The position numbers and the translations under genes are program-made. The notes beneath the pieces were generated by a model. It did not search any database. It was not told the origin of the DNA and saw only the letters and a list, made by a program, of their open reading frames with translations. Positions 1-5,395 of a DNA stretch of 5,930 bases are shown here, piece after piece. The stretch is from Thermoproteota archaeon (GTDB lineage: Archaea > Thermoproteota > Methanomethylicia > Culexarchaeales > Culexmicrobiaceae): contig QMQZ01000020.1 of NCBI GenBank assembly GCA_003649145.1, forward strand, positions 1 to 5,930. The letters run 5' to 3'. Within the stretch, counting starts at the first letter, position 1; every line of letters starts with the position of its first letter.

Positions 1-462
1 CCGCTTTTGGGTAGTGTTGCTTATCGTCAGGGTAAAGTTGCTGGTGCAAATGCCTCTGGAGCTTCACTACGTTTTCATGGAAGTTTGGGATCTACAGTTC
101 TAAAGGTGTTTGGCTGTGAGGTTGGCTCTACTGGGCTGACTTTAGAGCAGGCTAAGAGAGAGGGGATACGCGTAGTTGTGGGGAAGGTTAAGTGGCTGAC
201 TAAAGCTGAGTATTACCCTGGCGCCAGGGAGATCACTGTTAAGCTTGTCTTTAATGCTGATGACGGCAAGCTTATTGGTGGGCAAATAGTTGGAGGTGAA
301 GCTGTGGGTCAAAGGGTTAACTTGTTAGCTGCTGCAATTTCATGCGGCATGGATGCTGAATCATTAGCTTCGATTGACACATGCTATAGCCCTCCAGTTG
401 CTGACGCCATTGAGCCTATATGTAGAGCTGCTGAAATAGCTTTAAAAAAGCTTAGGAAGTAG
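1..462 (+). CDS. FAD/NAD(P)-dependent disulfide oxidoreductase family protein, C-terminal part (5' end outside window)
   Basis: The frame is open from base 1 to a TAG at 460-462, giving 154 visible residues; the TTG at position 7 is internal, not a start. The visible part matches the end of the FAD domain plus the C-terminal dimerisation domain of the pyridine nucleotide-disulfide oxidoreductase class I family. Signs are YRQGKVAGANASG near the visible N-terminus (family form roughly NKQGRVAGxNIAG), LGSTVLKVFGCEVGSTGLT, a YYPGA motif, GQIVGGEAVGQRVN and a final CYSPPVADAIEPI stretch. Within the family the YYPGA and YSPP motifs resemble CoA-disulfide reductase/NADH oxidase-type members, which use FAD and NAD(P)H and act as cytoplasmic dimers. 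The FAD- and NAD-binding motifs and the redox-active cysteine would lie upstream, so the substrate cannot be decided. The next gene starts 25 bases downstream on the same strand, so co-transcription is possible. Family assignment is firm, exact activity is not. Confidence 0.85.
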   Translation, partial: PLLGSVAYRQGKVAGANASGASLRFHGSLGSTVLKVFGCEVGSTGLTLEQAKREGIRVVVGKVKWLTKAEYYPGAREITVKLVFNADDGKLIGGQIVGGEAVGQRVNLLAAAISCGMDAESLASIDTCYSPPVADAIEPICRAAEIALKKLRK

Positions 463-487
463 ATTTAGACGTGAGTGGTGCTGAAGT

Positions 488-1420
488 ATGAGGGTGCTCA
501 TAACTGACCCAATTCATGAAGATGGAATTGAGCTCCTAAAGTCTAATGGCTTTCAAGTGGATTTAGCCTACGATATCACTCATGAGGAGCTGAAGTCTAA
601 GGTTAAAGACTACGAAGTGCTGATAGTTAGGAGTAGAACTAAGGTTACGAGGGAAATTATTGATGCAGCTGAGAAGCTTAAAGTTATAGGAAGAGCTGGA
701 GTTGGGCTAGATAACATCGACTTGAAGGCTGCTGAAGAGCGGGGAATAAAGGTTTTCTCCAGCCCCGAGGCCCCTAGCACGGCTGTTGCTGAGCTAGTCT
801 TTGGACTTCTCCTTGCTTTATATAGGAAAATAGTTTTCTGCGACAAGTCGATGAAGGAGGGCAAGTGGGTTAAGCGTCAAGCATTGGGATTTGAGCTGAA
901 GGGCAAGACTTTAGGTATTATCGGGTTAGGTAGAATTGGGAGGGAGGTTGCTTCTAGAGCTAAAGCCTTTGGAATGCGCATAATATACTACGATGTCTAT
1001 AGGCCTTCTCCTGAAGTTGAGAGGGCTCTTGAAGCTGAATTCAAAAGCTTTCGTGAAGTTTTGAGCGAGGCTGACATCATAACAATACACGTCCCGCTAA
1101 CTCCTAAGACCCGCCACATGATTGGGAGGGAGGAGCTCGCACTGATGAAGCCAAATGCAGTTATAGTGAACACTTCCAGGGGTGCAGTTATAGACACGAA
1201 GGCATTGCTTGAAGCTCTTAAGGGTGGAAAGCTACTCGGTGCTTGCCTAGACGTCTTTGAACATGAGCCTCCAAGCGAGCCTTGGGAGCTAGAGCTCGTT
1301 AAGCTGCCAAATGTAGTTGCTACGCCTCACATAGGTGCGATGACGGTTGAGGCGCAGAGAGCTGCTGCAGTGATCTTGGCAAATAAGACTATTGACTACT
1401 TTAAGAGAAAAACTTTATAG
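488..1420 (+). CDS. serA: D-3-phosphoglycerate dehydrogenase-type D-2-hydroxyacid dehydrogenase, short form without ACT domain
   Basis: The 310-residue protein is a complete D-isomer-specific 2-hydroxyacid dehydrogenase. The N-terminal half of the substrate domain includes GRAGVGLDNID (68-78) and the PEAPSTAVAEL stretch (93-103). The Rossmann motif GLGRIG is at 146-151, with an acidic residue (D169) after the second strand as expected for NAD(H). The catalytic triad is visible: Arg231 in NTSRGAVID, Glu260 in DVFEHEPP and His281 in TPHIGAMT, spaced much as in E. coli SerA. Expected reaction: NAD-dependent oxidation of 3-phosphoglycerate to 3-phosphohydroxypyruvate, the first step of serine synthesis, in the cytoplasm. 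It ends at the NAD/substrate core, so the C-terminal ACT domain that binds serine in long SerA proteins is absent and that feedback route is not expected. The ATG at 488 has GGTG at 477-480, seven bases upstream. Glyoxylate/hydroxypyruvate reductase is an alternative because short members of the family overlap in substrate. Confidence 0.9.
   Translation: MRVLITDPIHEDGIELLKSNGFQVDLAYDITHEELKSKVKDYEVLIVRSRTKVTREIIDAAEKLKVIGRAGVGLDNIDLKAAEERGIKVFSSPEAPSTAVAELVFGLLLALYRKIVFCDKSMKEGKWVKRQALGFELKGKTLGIIGLGRIGREVASRAKAFGMRIIYYDVYRPSPEVERALEAEFKSFREVLSEADIITIHVPLTPKTRHMIGREELALMKPNAVIVNTSRGAVIDTKALLEALKGGKLLGACLDVFEHEPPSEPWELELVKLPNVVATPHIGAMTVEAQRAAAVILANKTIDYFKRKTL
1406..1420 (+). promoter_or_regulatory. 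Archaeal BRE/TATA-like promoter for the L15e-RNase P gene block
   Basis: AGAAAAA (1406-1412) followed by CTTTATAG (1413-1420) fits the purine/A-rich BRE plus TATA pattern of archaeal promoters. The TATA element overlaps the final codons and stop of the upstream dehydrogenase gene. Transcription would be expected to begin about 25 bases after the TATA centre, near 1440-1445, which places the leader just ahead of L15e. Judged by eye only; the pattern is short and the region is A+T rich. Confidence 0.5.
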
Positions 1421-1471
1421 TCGGCTTACATGATGCATAATGCAGCCTAATAGGGGAAGCATTGAGGTTAA

Positions 1472-1478
1472 GGAGTGA
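1472..1478 (+). promoter_or_regulatory. Ribosome binding site that decides the L15e start
   Basis: GGAGTGA lies seven bases before the GTG at 1486. It is a better Shine-Dalgarno match and spacing than the GGGG-containing stretch before the upstream in-frame TTG at 1462. If translation began at 1462 this motif would sit inside the coding sequence. Confidence 0.6.
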
Positions 1479-1485
1479 ACTTGCA

Positions 1486-2082
1486 GTGTATAAGTATCTA
1501 GCAGTTCTCTGGAAGCGCCCTAGAGAGGGGATCTTAGCTGAGCTGATGAAGTGGAGATTAGTTAAGTGGAGAAGGCAGCCTACAGTAGTGAGAGTTGAGA
1601 AGCCTCTTAGGATTAATAGGGCTAGGCAGCTCGGCTATAAGGCGAAGCAGGGCTTCGTTGTAGCTAGGGTTAGAGTTAGGAAGGGGAGTTTGAGTAAGCC
1701 TCGCCCCAGGAGCGGTAGAAGGCCCAAGAGAATGGGAGTTTATGGCCATACTCCCAAAAAGAGCTTACAGTGGGTAGCTGAGGAGAAGGCTGCTAGGAAG
1801 TTTCCAAACCTCGAGGTTCTAGGTAGCTATTGGGTTGCAGAAGACGGGCGGTATAAGTGGTTTGAAGTGATTTTGGTGGATCCTCATCACCCAGCGATTC
1901 AAAATGACCCTGACATAAATTGGATTACAAATCCATCCCAGAGAGGCAGAGTTTTCAGAGGATTGACTCCTGCTGGGAGGAAGTCAAGAGGGCTGACTGT
2001 TAAGGGTAAGAGAGCTGTAAAAGTTAGGCCGAGTAGGAGAGCTGCTTACAAGAGGGCTGGAAGGAAGAGGAAGAAGCAGTAG
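1486..2082 (+). CDS. rpl15e: Large-subunit ribosomal protein eL15 (L15e)
   Basis: The 198-residue, strongly basic protein is archaeal L15e, a component of the 50S subunit that binds 23S rRNA. Family signatures include [11 protein letters not shown] at the N-terminus, [34 protein letters not shown], the [20 protein letters not shown] segment, [37 protein letters not shown], and a lysine/arginine-rich tail. I placed the start at GTG 1486, giving MYKYL, because archaeal homologues begin close to this YKY motif and a good ribosome binding site sits upstream. An in-frame TTG at 1462 would add eight residues (MRLRSELA) with no family counterpart that I recognise. It is probably the first gene of the block that continues through the COG1325 gene, Rpp30 and Pop5; the next start is nine bases after the stop. 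No insertion or truncation is seen. Confidence 0.95.
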   Translation: MYKYLAVLWKRPREGILAELMKWRLVKWRRQPTVVRVEKPLRINRARQLGYKAKQGFVVARVRVRKGSLSKPRPRSGRRPKRMGVYGHTPKKSLQWVAEEKAARKFPNLEVLGSYWVAEDGRYKWFEVILVDPHHPAIQNDPDINWITNPSQRGRVFRGLTPAGRKSRGLTVKGKRAVKVRPSRRAAYKRAGRKRKKQ

Positions 2083-2091
2083 GATGGTTTC

Positions 2092-2562
2092 ATGCCGCAT
2101 AGGGAAGCTCCTCCAATAAGTGAAATTAAAATTGAAGCTTTCTCTCACGCTACTGAGGATCCAGATAAAGTTAAGAATGCGATGCTGGCTGTGCTGCCAA
2201 GCCACTTGAGGGAAAGCGTGAAGTTTTCTAAGGAAGTTCTACGCGGGTATTATGGTAATCCAGTGGTAGTGATGAGAATTACGATTAGAGATAAGGGTAT
2301 GATTAGGGATGTAGTTGAGCACATCGCGTCTAAGCTAGATAGTTTGGACAAGAAGCTGCTGGAATCTACATTTGATTTGAGGACTTTTAAAGCTAAGACT
2401 TTCTACATGAGGTTTAGTAAGGATGAGGCTTATCGAGGAAATTTGGTGTTGACGAACTGTGGTGAAGTGATTAAAGTTTCTCTTTCATTTACTTCGATTA
2501 AGAATAAGAGGAAGCTTATGAAAGTTTGTAGAGAATTGGGCTTGTTGAAGAGTGAGGGCTGA
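2092..2562 (+). CDS. COG1325-type predicted RNA-binding protein (once predicted as an exosome subunit)
   Basis: The 156-residue protein belongs to the archaeal COG1325/PF01877 RNA-binding family. Recognisable blocks are IEAFSHATEDPDKVKNAMLAVLP (in two parts, about 13-36), GYYGNPV (52-58, family form near GHHGNPI) and FYMRFSKDEAYRGNLVL (104-120). The family was linked to the exosome by gene neighbourhood; direct evidence of an exosome role is weak as far as I know, so the biochemical function is unresolved. It sits between L15e, nine bases upstream, and Rpp30, two bases downstream, an arrangement seen in other archaea, which points to rRNA or tRNA maturation. The ATG at 2092 is preceded by a modest GGATGG (2083-2087 region). 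No catalytic motif is apparent; a small alpha/beta RNA-binding fold is expected from the family. Confidence 0.85.
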   Translation: MPHREAPPISEIKIEAFSHATEDPDKVKNAMLAVLPSHLRESVKFSKEVLRGYYGNPVVVMRITIRDKGMIRDVVEHIASKLDSLDKKLLESTFDLRTFKAKTFYMRFSKDEAYRGNLVLTNCGEVIKVSLSFTSIKNKRKLMKVCRELGLLKSEG

Positions 2563-2564
2563 AA

Positions 2565-3326
2565 TTGCCTAAAAGGCGGTTTGTCGATCTCCACGTTAAG
2601 TCGAGTTTATCTAGTGGTAAGTCCTCCCCATCCCAAATTGCTAGGATGGCGTCTCACCTTGGCTTTAAGGCTATAGGTTTAGCTGACTTCAACCTCCAGA
2701 ACATCGATCTCTTACCAGACATTCGGAAGATCTTCGAGAGTTATGGTGTGGACTTGGTGGCTAGAGCTGACTTATATGAGCAGTCTCCTAAGCTGCTTAA
2801 AAGTGCTTTGAGGAAGCTTAGGAGGAGAGTTGAAGTAATCGCTGTTTACTGTAGAAACATTAATGTCGCTAGGCTGGCGGCAAGGGATAGGAGGGTGGAC
2901 CTGCTAATTTTCTCTGCTAAGAGTTGGAGAGAGAATTTCTTCGACAAGTCTGAGGCTGCCTTAGCGTTAAGTGGCGAGTCTGCCTTGGAGGTTAATTTGA
3001 TCGACTTGATTAGGGCTAGGAGCTCAAGTGAAAGAATACAGGCTATTAGGATTCTCAGTGAAAATGTGCGGATGGCTAAGCGATATGATTTGCCAGTAAT
3101 ATTTTCTAGTGGAGCTACGAGCATCTATGAAATGAGAGCTCCTAGAGAGTTGGCTGCTCTAGCTACCCTACTAGGCTTGACGGAGTATGAGGCAAGAGAG
3201 TCTCTTTCAAAAATACCTTTAGAGCTGGTTCTAAAGAATAGAGAGAAGCTGAGTGAATATTATATTATGCCTGGAGTCAGATTGATAAGGAAGGGTGAAT
3301 TTCTTGGTGAGAAAATGGAGAAATAG
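2565..3326 (+). CDS. rnp3: Ribonuclease P protein component 3 (Rpp30)
   Basis: The 253-residue protein is the archaeal homologue of eukaryotic Rpp30, a PHP-like TIM-barrel protein that pairs with Pop5 and helps the RNase P RNA remove 5' leaders from pre-tRNA. Visible family features are the N-terminal FVDLHV (6-11), GFKAIGLADF (33-42), VDLLIFSA (111-118), LEVNLIDLIRA (141-151), the FSSGA segment (180-184) and RAPRELAALATLLGL (191-205). In the family this fold has lost the metal-dependent phosphoesterase activity of true PHP enzymes. The start is TTG 2565, two bases after the previous stop, with TGAGGG at 2553-2558 as ribosome binding site; the second codon onwards (PKRRFVDLHV) fits the usual N-terminus. 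Its last codons overlap the start of pop5, so the two partner proteins are probably translationally coupled. It is somewhat longer than the Pyrococcus protein, mainly at the C-terminus. Confidence 0.92.
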   Translation: MPKRRFVDLHVKSSLSSGKSSPSQIARMASHLGFKAIGLADFNLQNIDLLPDIRKIFESYGVDLVARADLYEQSPKLLKSALRKLRRRVEVIAVYCRNINVARLAARDRRVDLLIFSAKSWRENFFDKSEAALALSGESALEVNLIDLIRARSSSERIQAIRILSENVRMAKRYDLPVIFSSGATSIYEMRAPRELAALATLLGLTEYEARESLSKIPLELVLKNREKLSEYYIMPGVRLIRKGEFLGEKMEK

Positions 3327-3693
3327 ATACTTAATATTCGAAATACACTCTCCTAAGCCTATTGAACTTAGCAAGTTGCAGTTGTTGAGGCACATTTTTG
3401 ACGCTACGTTGAAGCTTTACGGCGAGGTTGGTGCTGCTTCAATTCATATAAACTTGATAGATTACGATGACCGCCTTATGCGCGGCATAATAAGGTGTAA
3501 TCATAGGGCAGTTGTGAAGTTGAGGGCTGCTTTGGCCATCATTAGTGAAATTAACAGTATACCTGTTCTCGTGCACGTTGTTAAGGTGACTGGTACTCTT
3601 AGAAAAGCTAGAGAAATACTTAATAGCCTCCCTAGAGGTCTAGATGTGGGGGATGAAGAAGCCGTCCCATGTCTGACTTCGGGCGGAGAATGA
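3304..3693 (+). CDS. rnp2: Ribonuclease P protein component 2 (Pop5)
   Basis: This is the archaeal Pop5 subunit of RNase P, which forms a heterotetramer with Rpp30 and supports catalysis by the RNase P RNA. The family features are RNRYLIFEI near the N-terminus, the LYGEVGAASIHINLIDYDDRLMRGIIRCNHRAVVKLRAAL core (in overlapping blocks) and VTGTLRKAREIL near the end. I prefer TTG 3304 (129 residues) because GGTGA at 3294-3298 lies five bases upstream; GTG 3295 (132 residues) and GTG 3307 are in frame and possible. The gene overlaps the end of rpp30 by 23 bases. Its last 15 codons, after the conserved domain, lie inside a predicted box C/D RNA and are low in family similarity; the TGA stop (3691-3693) falls in box C' of that RNA. 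A truncated or alternative C-terminus in relatives would not be surprising. Confidence 0.9.
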   Translation: MVRKWRNRYLIFEIHSPKPIELSKLQLLRHIFDATLKLYGEVGAASIHINLIDYDDRLMRGIIRCNHRAVVKLRAALAIISEINSIPVLVHVVKVTGTLRKAREILNSLPRGLDVGDEEAVPCLTSGGE

Positions 3694-3717
3694 AGTCCTC
3701 GCGACGAACCGACCCCA
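3647..3717 (+). ncRNA. Predicted box C/D guide sRNA overlapping the end of pop5
   Basis: Seen directly: box C ATGAAGA (3653-3659, one mismatch to RUGAUGA), 13-base spacer, box D' CTGA (3673-3676), box C' ATGAAGT (3690-3696, two mismatches), 12-base spacer, box D CCGA (3709-3712). The outer stem TGGGG (3647-3651) pairs with CCCCA (3713-3717) and leaves exactly the three-base bulge of a kink-turn. Tandem G.A pairs are 3655/3712 and 3656/3711, and G3658-C3709 closes. The inner pair does the same: G3692/A3676, A3693/G3675, A3694-T3674, G3695-C3673, with stem CTTC (3677-3680)/GGAG (3685-3688) capped by GGGC. About 61% of its bases are G or C against about 37% in the following 83. Known: archaeal sRNAs of this design bind L7Ae, Nop5 and fibrillarin and direct 2'-O-methylation five bases upstream of D or D'. 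Weak points are CCGA instead of CTGA, U-to-A at the fifth position of both C boxes, and a long D'-C' gap. Confidence 0.55.
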
Positions 3718-3849
3718 AACACTTAAACGACTTGTTTTATGGTTTGAAAGCTATCTGCGGTCCGCTTGCTATGTGGTTTAAGAACGTAATTATTTAAGGG
3801 GACCTGCTACTTCCTAAATTACTTTTCAGTTTACTTTGGAGTTGTCTAA

Positions 3850-3892
3850 GCGAAATTTAGTTTTTATGCCGTAAAGCTTATTGCTTTAAAGA
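3850..3892 (+). promoter_or_regulatory. Candidate promoter region for psmA-sbds-rrp4
   Basis: Two archaeal promoter-like elements can be seen. GCGAAA (3850-3855) resembles a BRE next to the T-rich TTTAGTTTTTATG (3856-3868). CTTTAAAG (3884-3891) is a better TATA match and would place transcription start near 3912, giving a leader of about 30 bases that still contains the ribosome binding site. Which one is used, if either, cannot be decided by reading. A promoter here agrees with the only large gap inside the gene block. Confidence 0.4.
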
Positions 3893-3929
3893 TTTTCAAA
3901 GTAACTAGATTTAACCAGAGGTTAGTGCT

Positions 3930-3937
3930 GGAGGTGA
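3930..3937 (+). promoter_or_regulatory. Strong ribosome binding site of psmA
   Basis: GGAGGTGA is a full-length Shine-Dalgarno match located five bases before the ATG at 3943, and it is the strongest in the window. Its presence suggests that psmA is translated independently of the upstream genes. Confidence 0.75.
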
Positions 3938-3942
3938 ATTAA

Positions 3943-4668
3943 ATGTTTACACCGCCTGGAATGGGCTATGACAGGGCTATTACGATATTCTCCCCTGACG
4001 GCAGGCTATTTCAAGTTGAGTATGCTATGGAGGCTGTGAGAAAAGGCTTCACTACTCTTGGGCTTAAGTGCCCTGAGGGAGTTGTACTTATAGCTGAGAA
4101 GAGGAAGCTGTTTCCTTTAATTGATTTTCACTCTATAGAGAAGATTTTCAAGATTGATGAGCATATTGGTATTACTTATGCTGGAATACCTTCAGATGCT
4201 AGAGTTTTGATTGATCGTGCTAGAACTCAAGCTCAAATAAATAGGCTGCTTTATGATGAACCTATAGACGTTGAGGTTTTGACTAGGAGAATTAGCGATT
4301 TAATGCAGCTATATACTCAGCATGGAGGAGTAAGGCCATTTGGAGTTTCACTACTCATTGCAGGCGTAGATGGAAATGGGCCGAGGCTATTTATGACCGA
4401 GCCTAGCGGAGCTTACGCTGGCTACTACGCTAGAGCTATTGGAGCTGGAAGCCAGCCTGTAACTGAATTTTTAGAGAAGAATTATAATCCAAACTTAACT
4501 CTTGAGGAGACGATCATACTTGCAATAAAAGCTTTGATGCCTGTCGTTGAGGGAGCTCTTGAGCCTGAGAAGCTTGAGATCGGGGTTGCTTCTGTTAAGG
4601 ATAGGAGATTTAGGAAGTTAACTAACGAGGAGATCGCCGAGTGGATTAAGAAGGTAACTTCCGAGTAG
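3943..4668 (+). CDS. psmA: 20S proteasome subunit alpha
   Basis: The 241-residue protein is an archaeal proteasome alpha subunit, which forms the outer seven-membered rings of the 20S core, gates substrate entry and docks the ATPase regulator. The gating motif YDR (9-11) is followed by the signature AITIFSPDGRLFQVEYA (12-28). The pocket lysine that binds the C-terminal HbYX tail of the regulator is conserved in SIEKI (Lys67, Lys66 in Thermoplasma). DARVLIDRAR (85-94), YTQHGGVRPFGVSLLIAGVD and AIGAG further confirm the family. There is no catalytic N-terminal threonine, as expected for an alpha subunit. Two normally conserved stretches differ: YAGIPSDAR replaces the usual TSGLVADAR, and LFPLIDFHS stands where others have a KLLE-type sequence. 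The ATG is fixed by GGAGGTGA. The stop is 18 bases before the preferred SBDS start. Confidence 0.96.
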   Translation: MFTPPGMGYDRAITIFSPDGRLFQVEYAMEAVRKGFTTLGLKCPEGVVLIAEKRKLFPLIDFHSIEKIFKIDEHIGITYAGIPSDARVLIDRARTQAQINRLLYDEPIDVEVLTRRISDLMQLYTQHGGVRPFGVSLLIAGVDGNGPRLFMTEPSGAYAGYYARAIGAGSQPVTEFLEKNYNPNLTLEETIILAIKALMPVVEGALEPEKLEIGVASVKDRRFRKLTNEEIAEWIKKVTSE

Positions 4669-4686
4669 TTTTACTGGGTGATGTCT

Positions 4687-5394
4687 ATGAGTGGGCAAAA
4701 AGCGGTTATAGCAAGGTACTTTTTTAAAGGTGAGCGCTTCGAGATACTGGTTGACCCTGACTTGGCTTGGAAGTTTAAGTCTGGAAAGCCTGTAGACTTG
4801 AGGGAGATGCTGATAAGCGATATAGTTTATAAGGATGCCCGTAAGGGTTTGAAGGCTTCAGAGGCTTCTATTTTAAAGGTTTTTGGGACTGACGATGTAT
4901 ACAAGATTGCCGAGGTCATTGTAAAGAAAGGTGAGCTTCAGTTAACTGCTGAGCAGAGGCGAGAGCTGATTGAGGCGAAGAAGAGGCAGATAATTAGTAT
5001 AATTTCTAGAAACTGCGTTGACCCTAGAACTGGCCTCCCCCATCCTCCTAAGAGGATCGAATTGGCTATGGAGGAGGTTGGTGTTCCAATCGACCCATTC
5101 AAGGATGCCGAGGAGCAGGCTCTTGCCGTTATTAAGGCTTTGAGAACCGTTCTCCCCCTAAAAATTGCTAATGTAATAATTAGAGTTAAGTTTCCGCCAG
5201 CTTATGCTGGTAAAGCTTATGGAGTTGTCTCTAGGTTTGGTTCAATTAAGCAGTCTAAGTGGCTTTCAGATGGAAGTTGGCTCTGTGAAGTTGAGATGCC
5301 AGCTGGGCTTCAGCCGTCGTTCATATCTAAAGTGAATGAGATTTCGAAGGGTGAAGCTCAAGTTGAGATAGTTGGGCAGGTGGGGAGGAAGTAG
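4687..5394 (+). CDS. sbds: SBDS-family ribosome maturation protein
   Basis: The 235-residue protein is the archaeal orthologue of human SBDS/yeast Sdo1. In eukaryotes SBDS works with the GTPase EFL1 to release the anti-association factor eIF6 from the large ribosomal subunit; in archaea a similar role with aIF6 is likely. Three domains are expected and fit: the N-terminal FYSH domain (about 6-85, with [21 protein letters not shown] split over 10-30 and [15 protein letters not shown] at 56-70), a central helical domain (about 86-160, with [13 protein letters not shown] at 109-121 and [15 protein letters not shown] at 123-137), and a C-terminal ferredoxin-like domain (about 162-232). I chose ATG 4687 because GGGTGA (4676-4681) ends five bases upstream; ATG 4681 or GTG 4678 would add two or three residues. 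It is followed by rrp4 after one base, the standard archaeal arrangement. Confidence 0.95.
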   Translation: MSGQKAVIARYFFKGERFEILVDPDLAWKFKSGKPVDLREMLISDIVYKDARKGLKASEASILKVFGTDDVYKIAEVIVKKGELQLTAEQRRELIEAKKRQIISIISRNCVDPRTGLPHPPKRIELAMEEVGVPIDPFKDAEEQALAVIKALRTVLPLKIANVIIRVKFPPAYAGKAYGVVSRFGSIKQSKWLSDGSWLCEVEMPAGLQPSFISKVNEISKGEAQVEIVGQVGRK

Positions 5395-5395
5395 C

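Larger units (their letters stand above)
3694..3942 (+). other. Non-coding gap between pop5 and psmA
   Basis: These 249 bases hold no credible coding frame. The first 24 complete the predicted C/D sRNA. Then comes A+T-rich sequence with a T-rich stretch CTTGTTTTATGGTTT (3731-3745) that could act as a weak archaeal terminator for the upstream block, an odd-length perfect palindrome GCGGTCCGC (3757-3765), a TATA-like ATTATTTAAG (3788-3797), a short direct repeat of TTACTTT (3819-3825 and 3831-3837), and then the psmA promoter region. I found no tRNA T-arm, rRNA or further C/D box set on either strand here. Confidence 0.6.

Noticed and set aside
610..864. Minus-strand open frame opposite the dehydrogenase gene, and similar ones at 997-1197, 1558-1749, 1984-2205, 2846-3124 and 3501-3722
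   Set aside because: All are low-complexity, Ser/Leu-rich shadows of strong plus-strand genes.
1430..1450. ATGATGC (1430-1436) followed by CTAA as a possible second C/D sRNA before L15e
   Set aside because: Only half of a box set is present: no proper D box, no C' box and no closing stem. The TATA promoter and leader explain the region better.
3691..3726. Readthrough of the pop5 TGA, with ten further codons before a TAA at 3724-3726, possibly promoted by the pseudoknot
   Set aside because: The added peptide is short and unlike Pop5 tails, no selenocysteine or recoding signal is recognisable, and the C/D RNA reading explains the structure more simply.
3731..3745. T-rich stretch as a defined transcription terminator
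   Set aside because: It is interrupted by other bases and has no preceding hairpin, so it is mentioned only as a weak possibility in the description of the gap.
3718..3942. A tRNA or H/ACA RNA in the gap before psmA
   Set aside because: The only T-loop-like TTCAAA (near 3895) has no flanking stem, and no hairpin followed by ACA with a kink-turn was found.
4253..4274. ATGATGA, a perfect C-box consensus, inside psmA
   Set aside because: It encodes the conserved YDEP of the alpha subunit, and no CTGA, C' box or terminal stem follows at suitable spacing.
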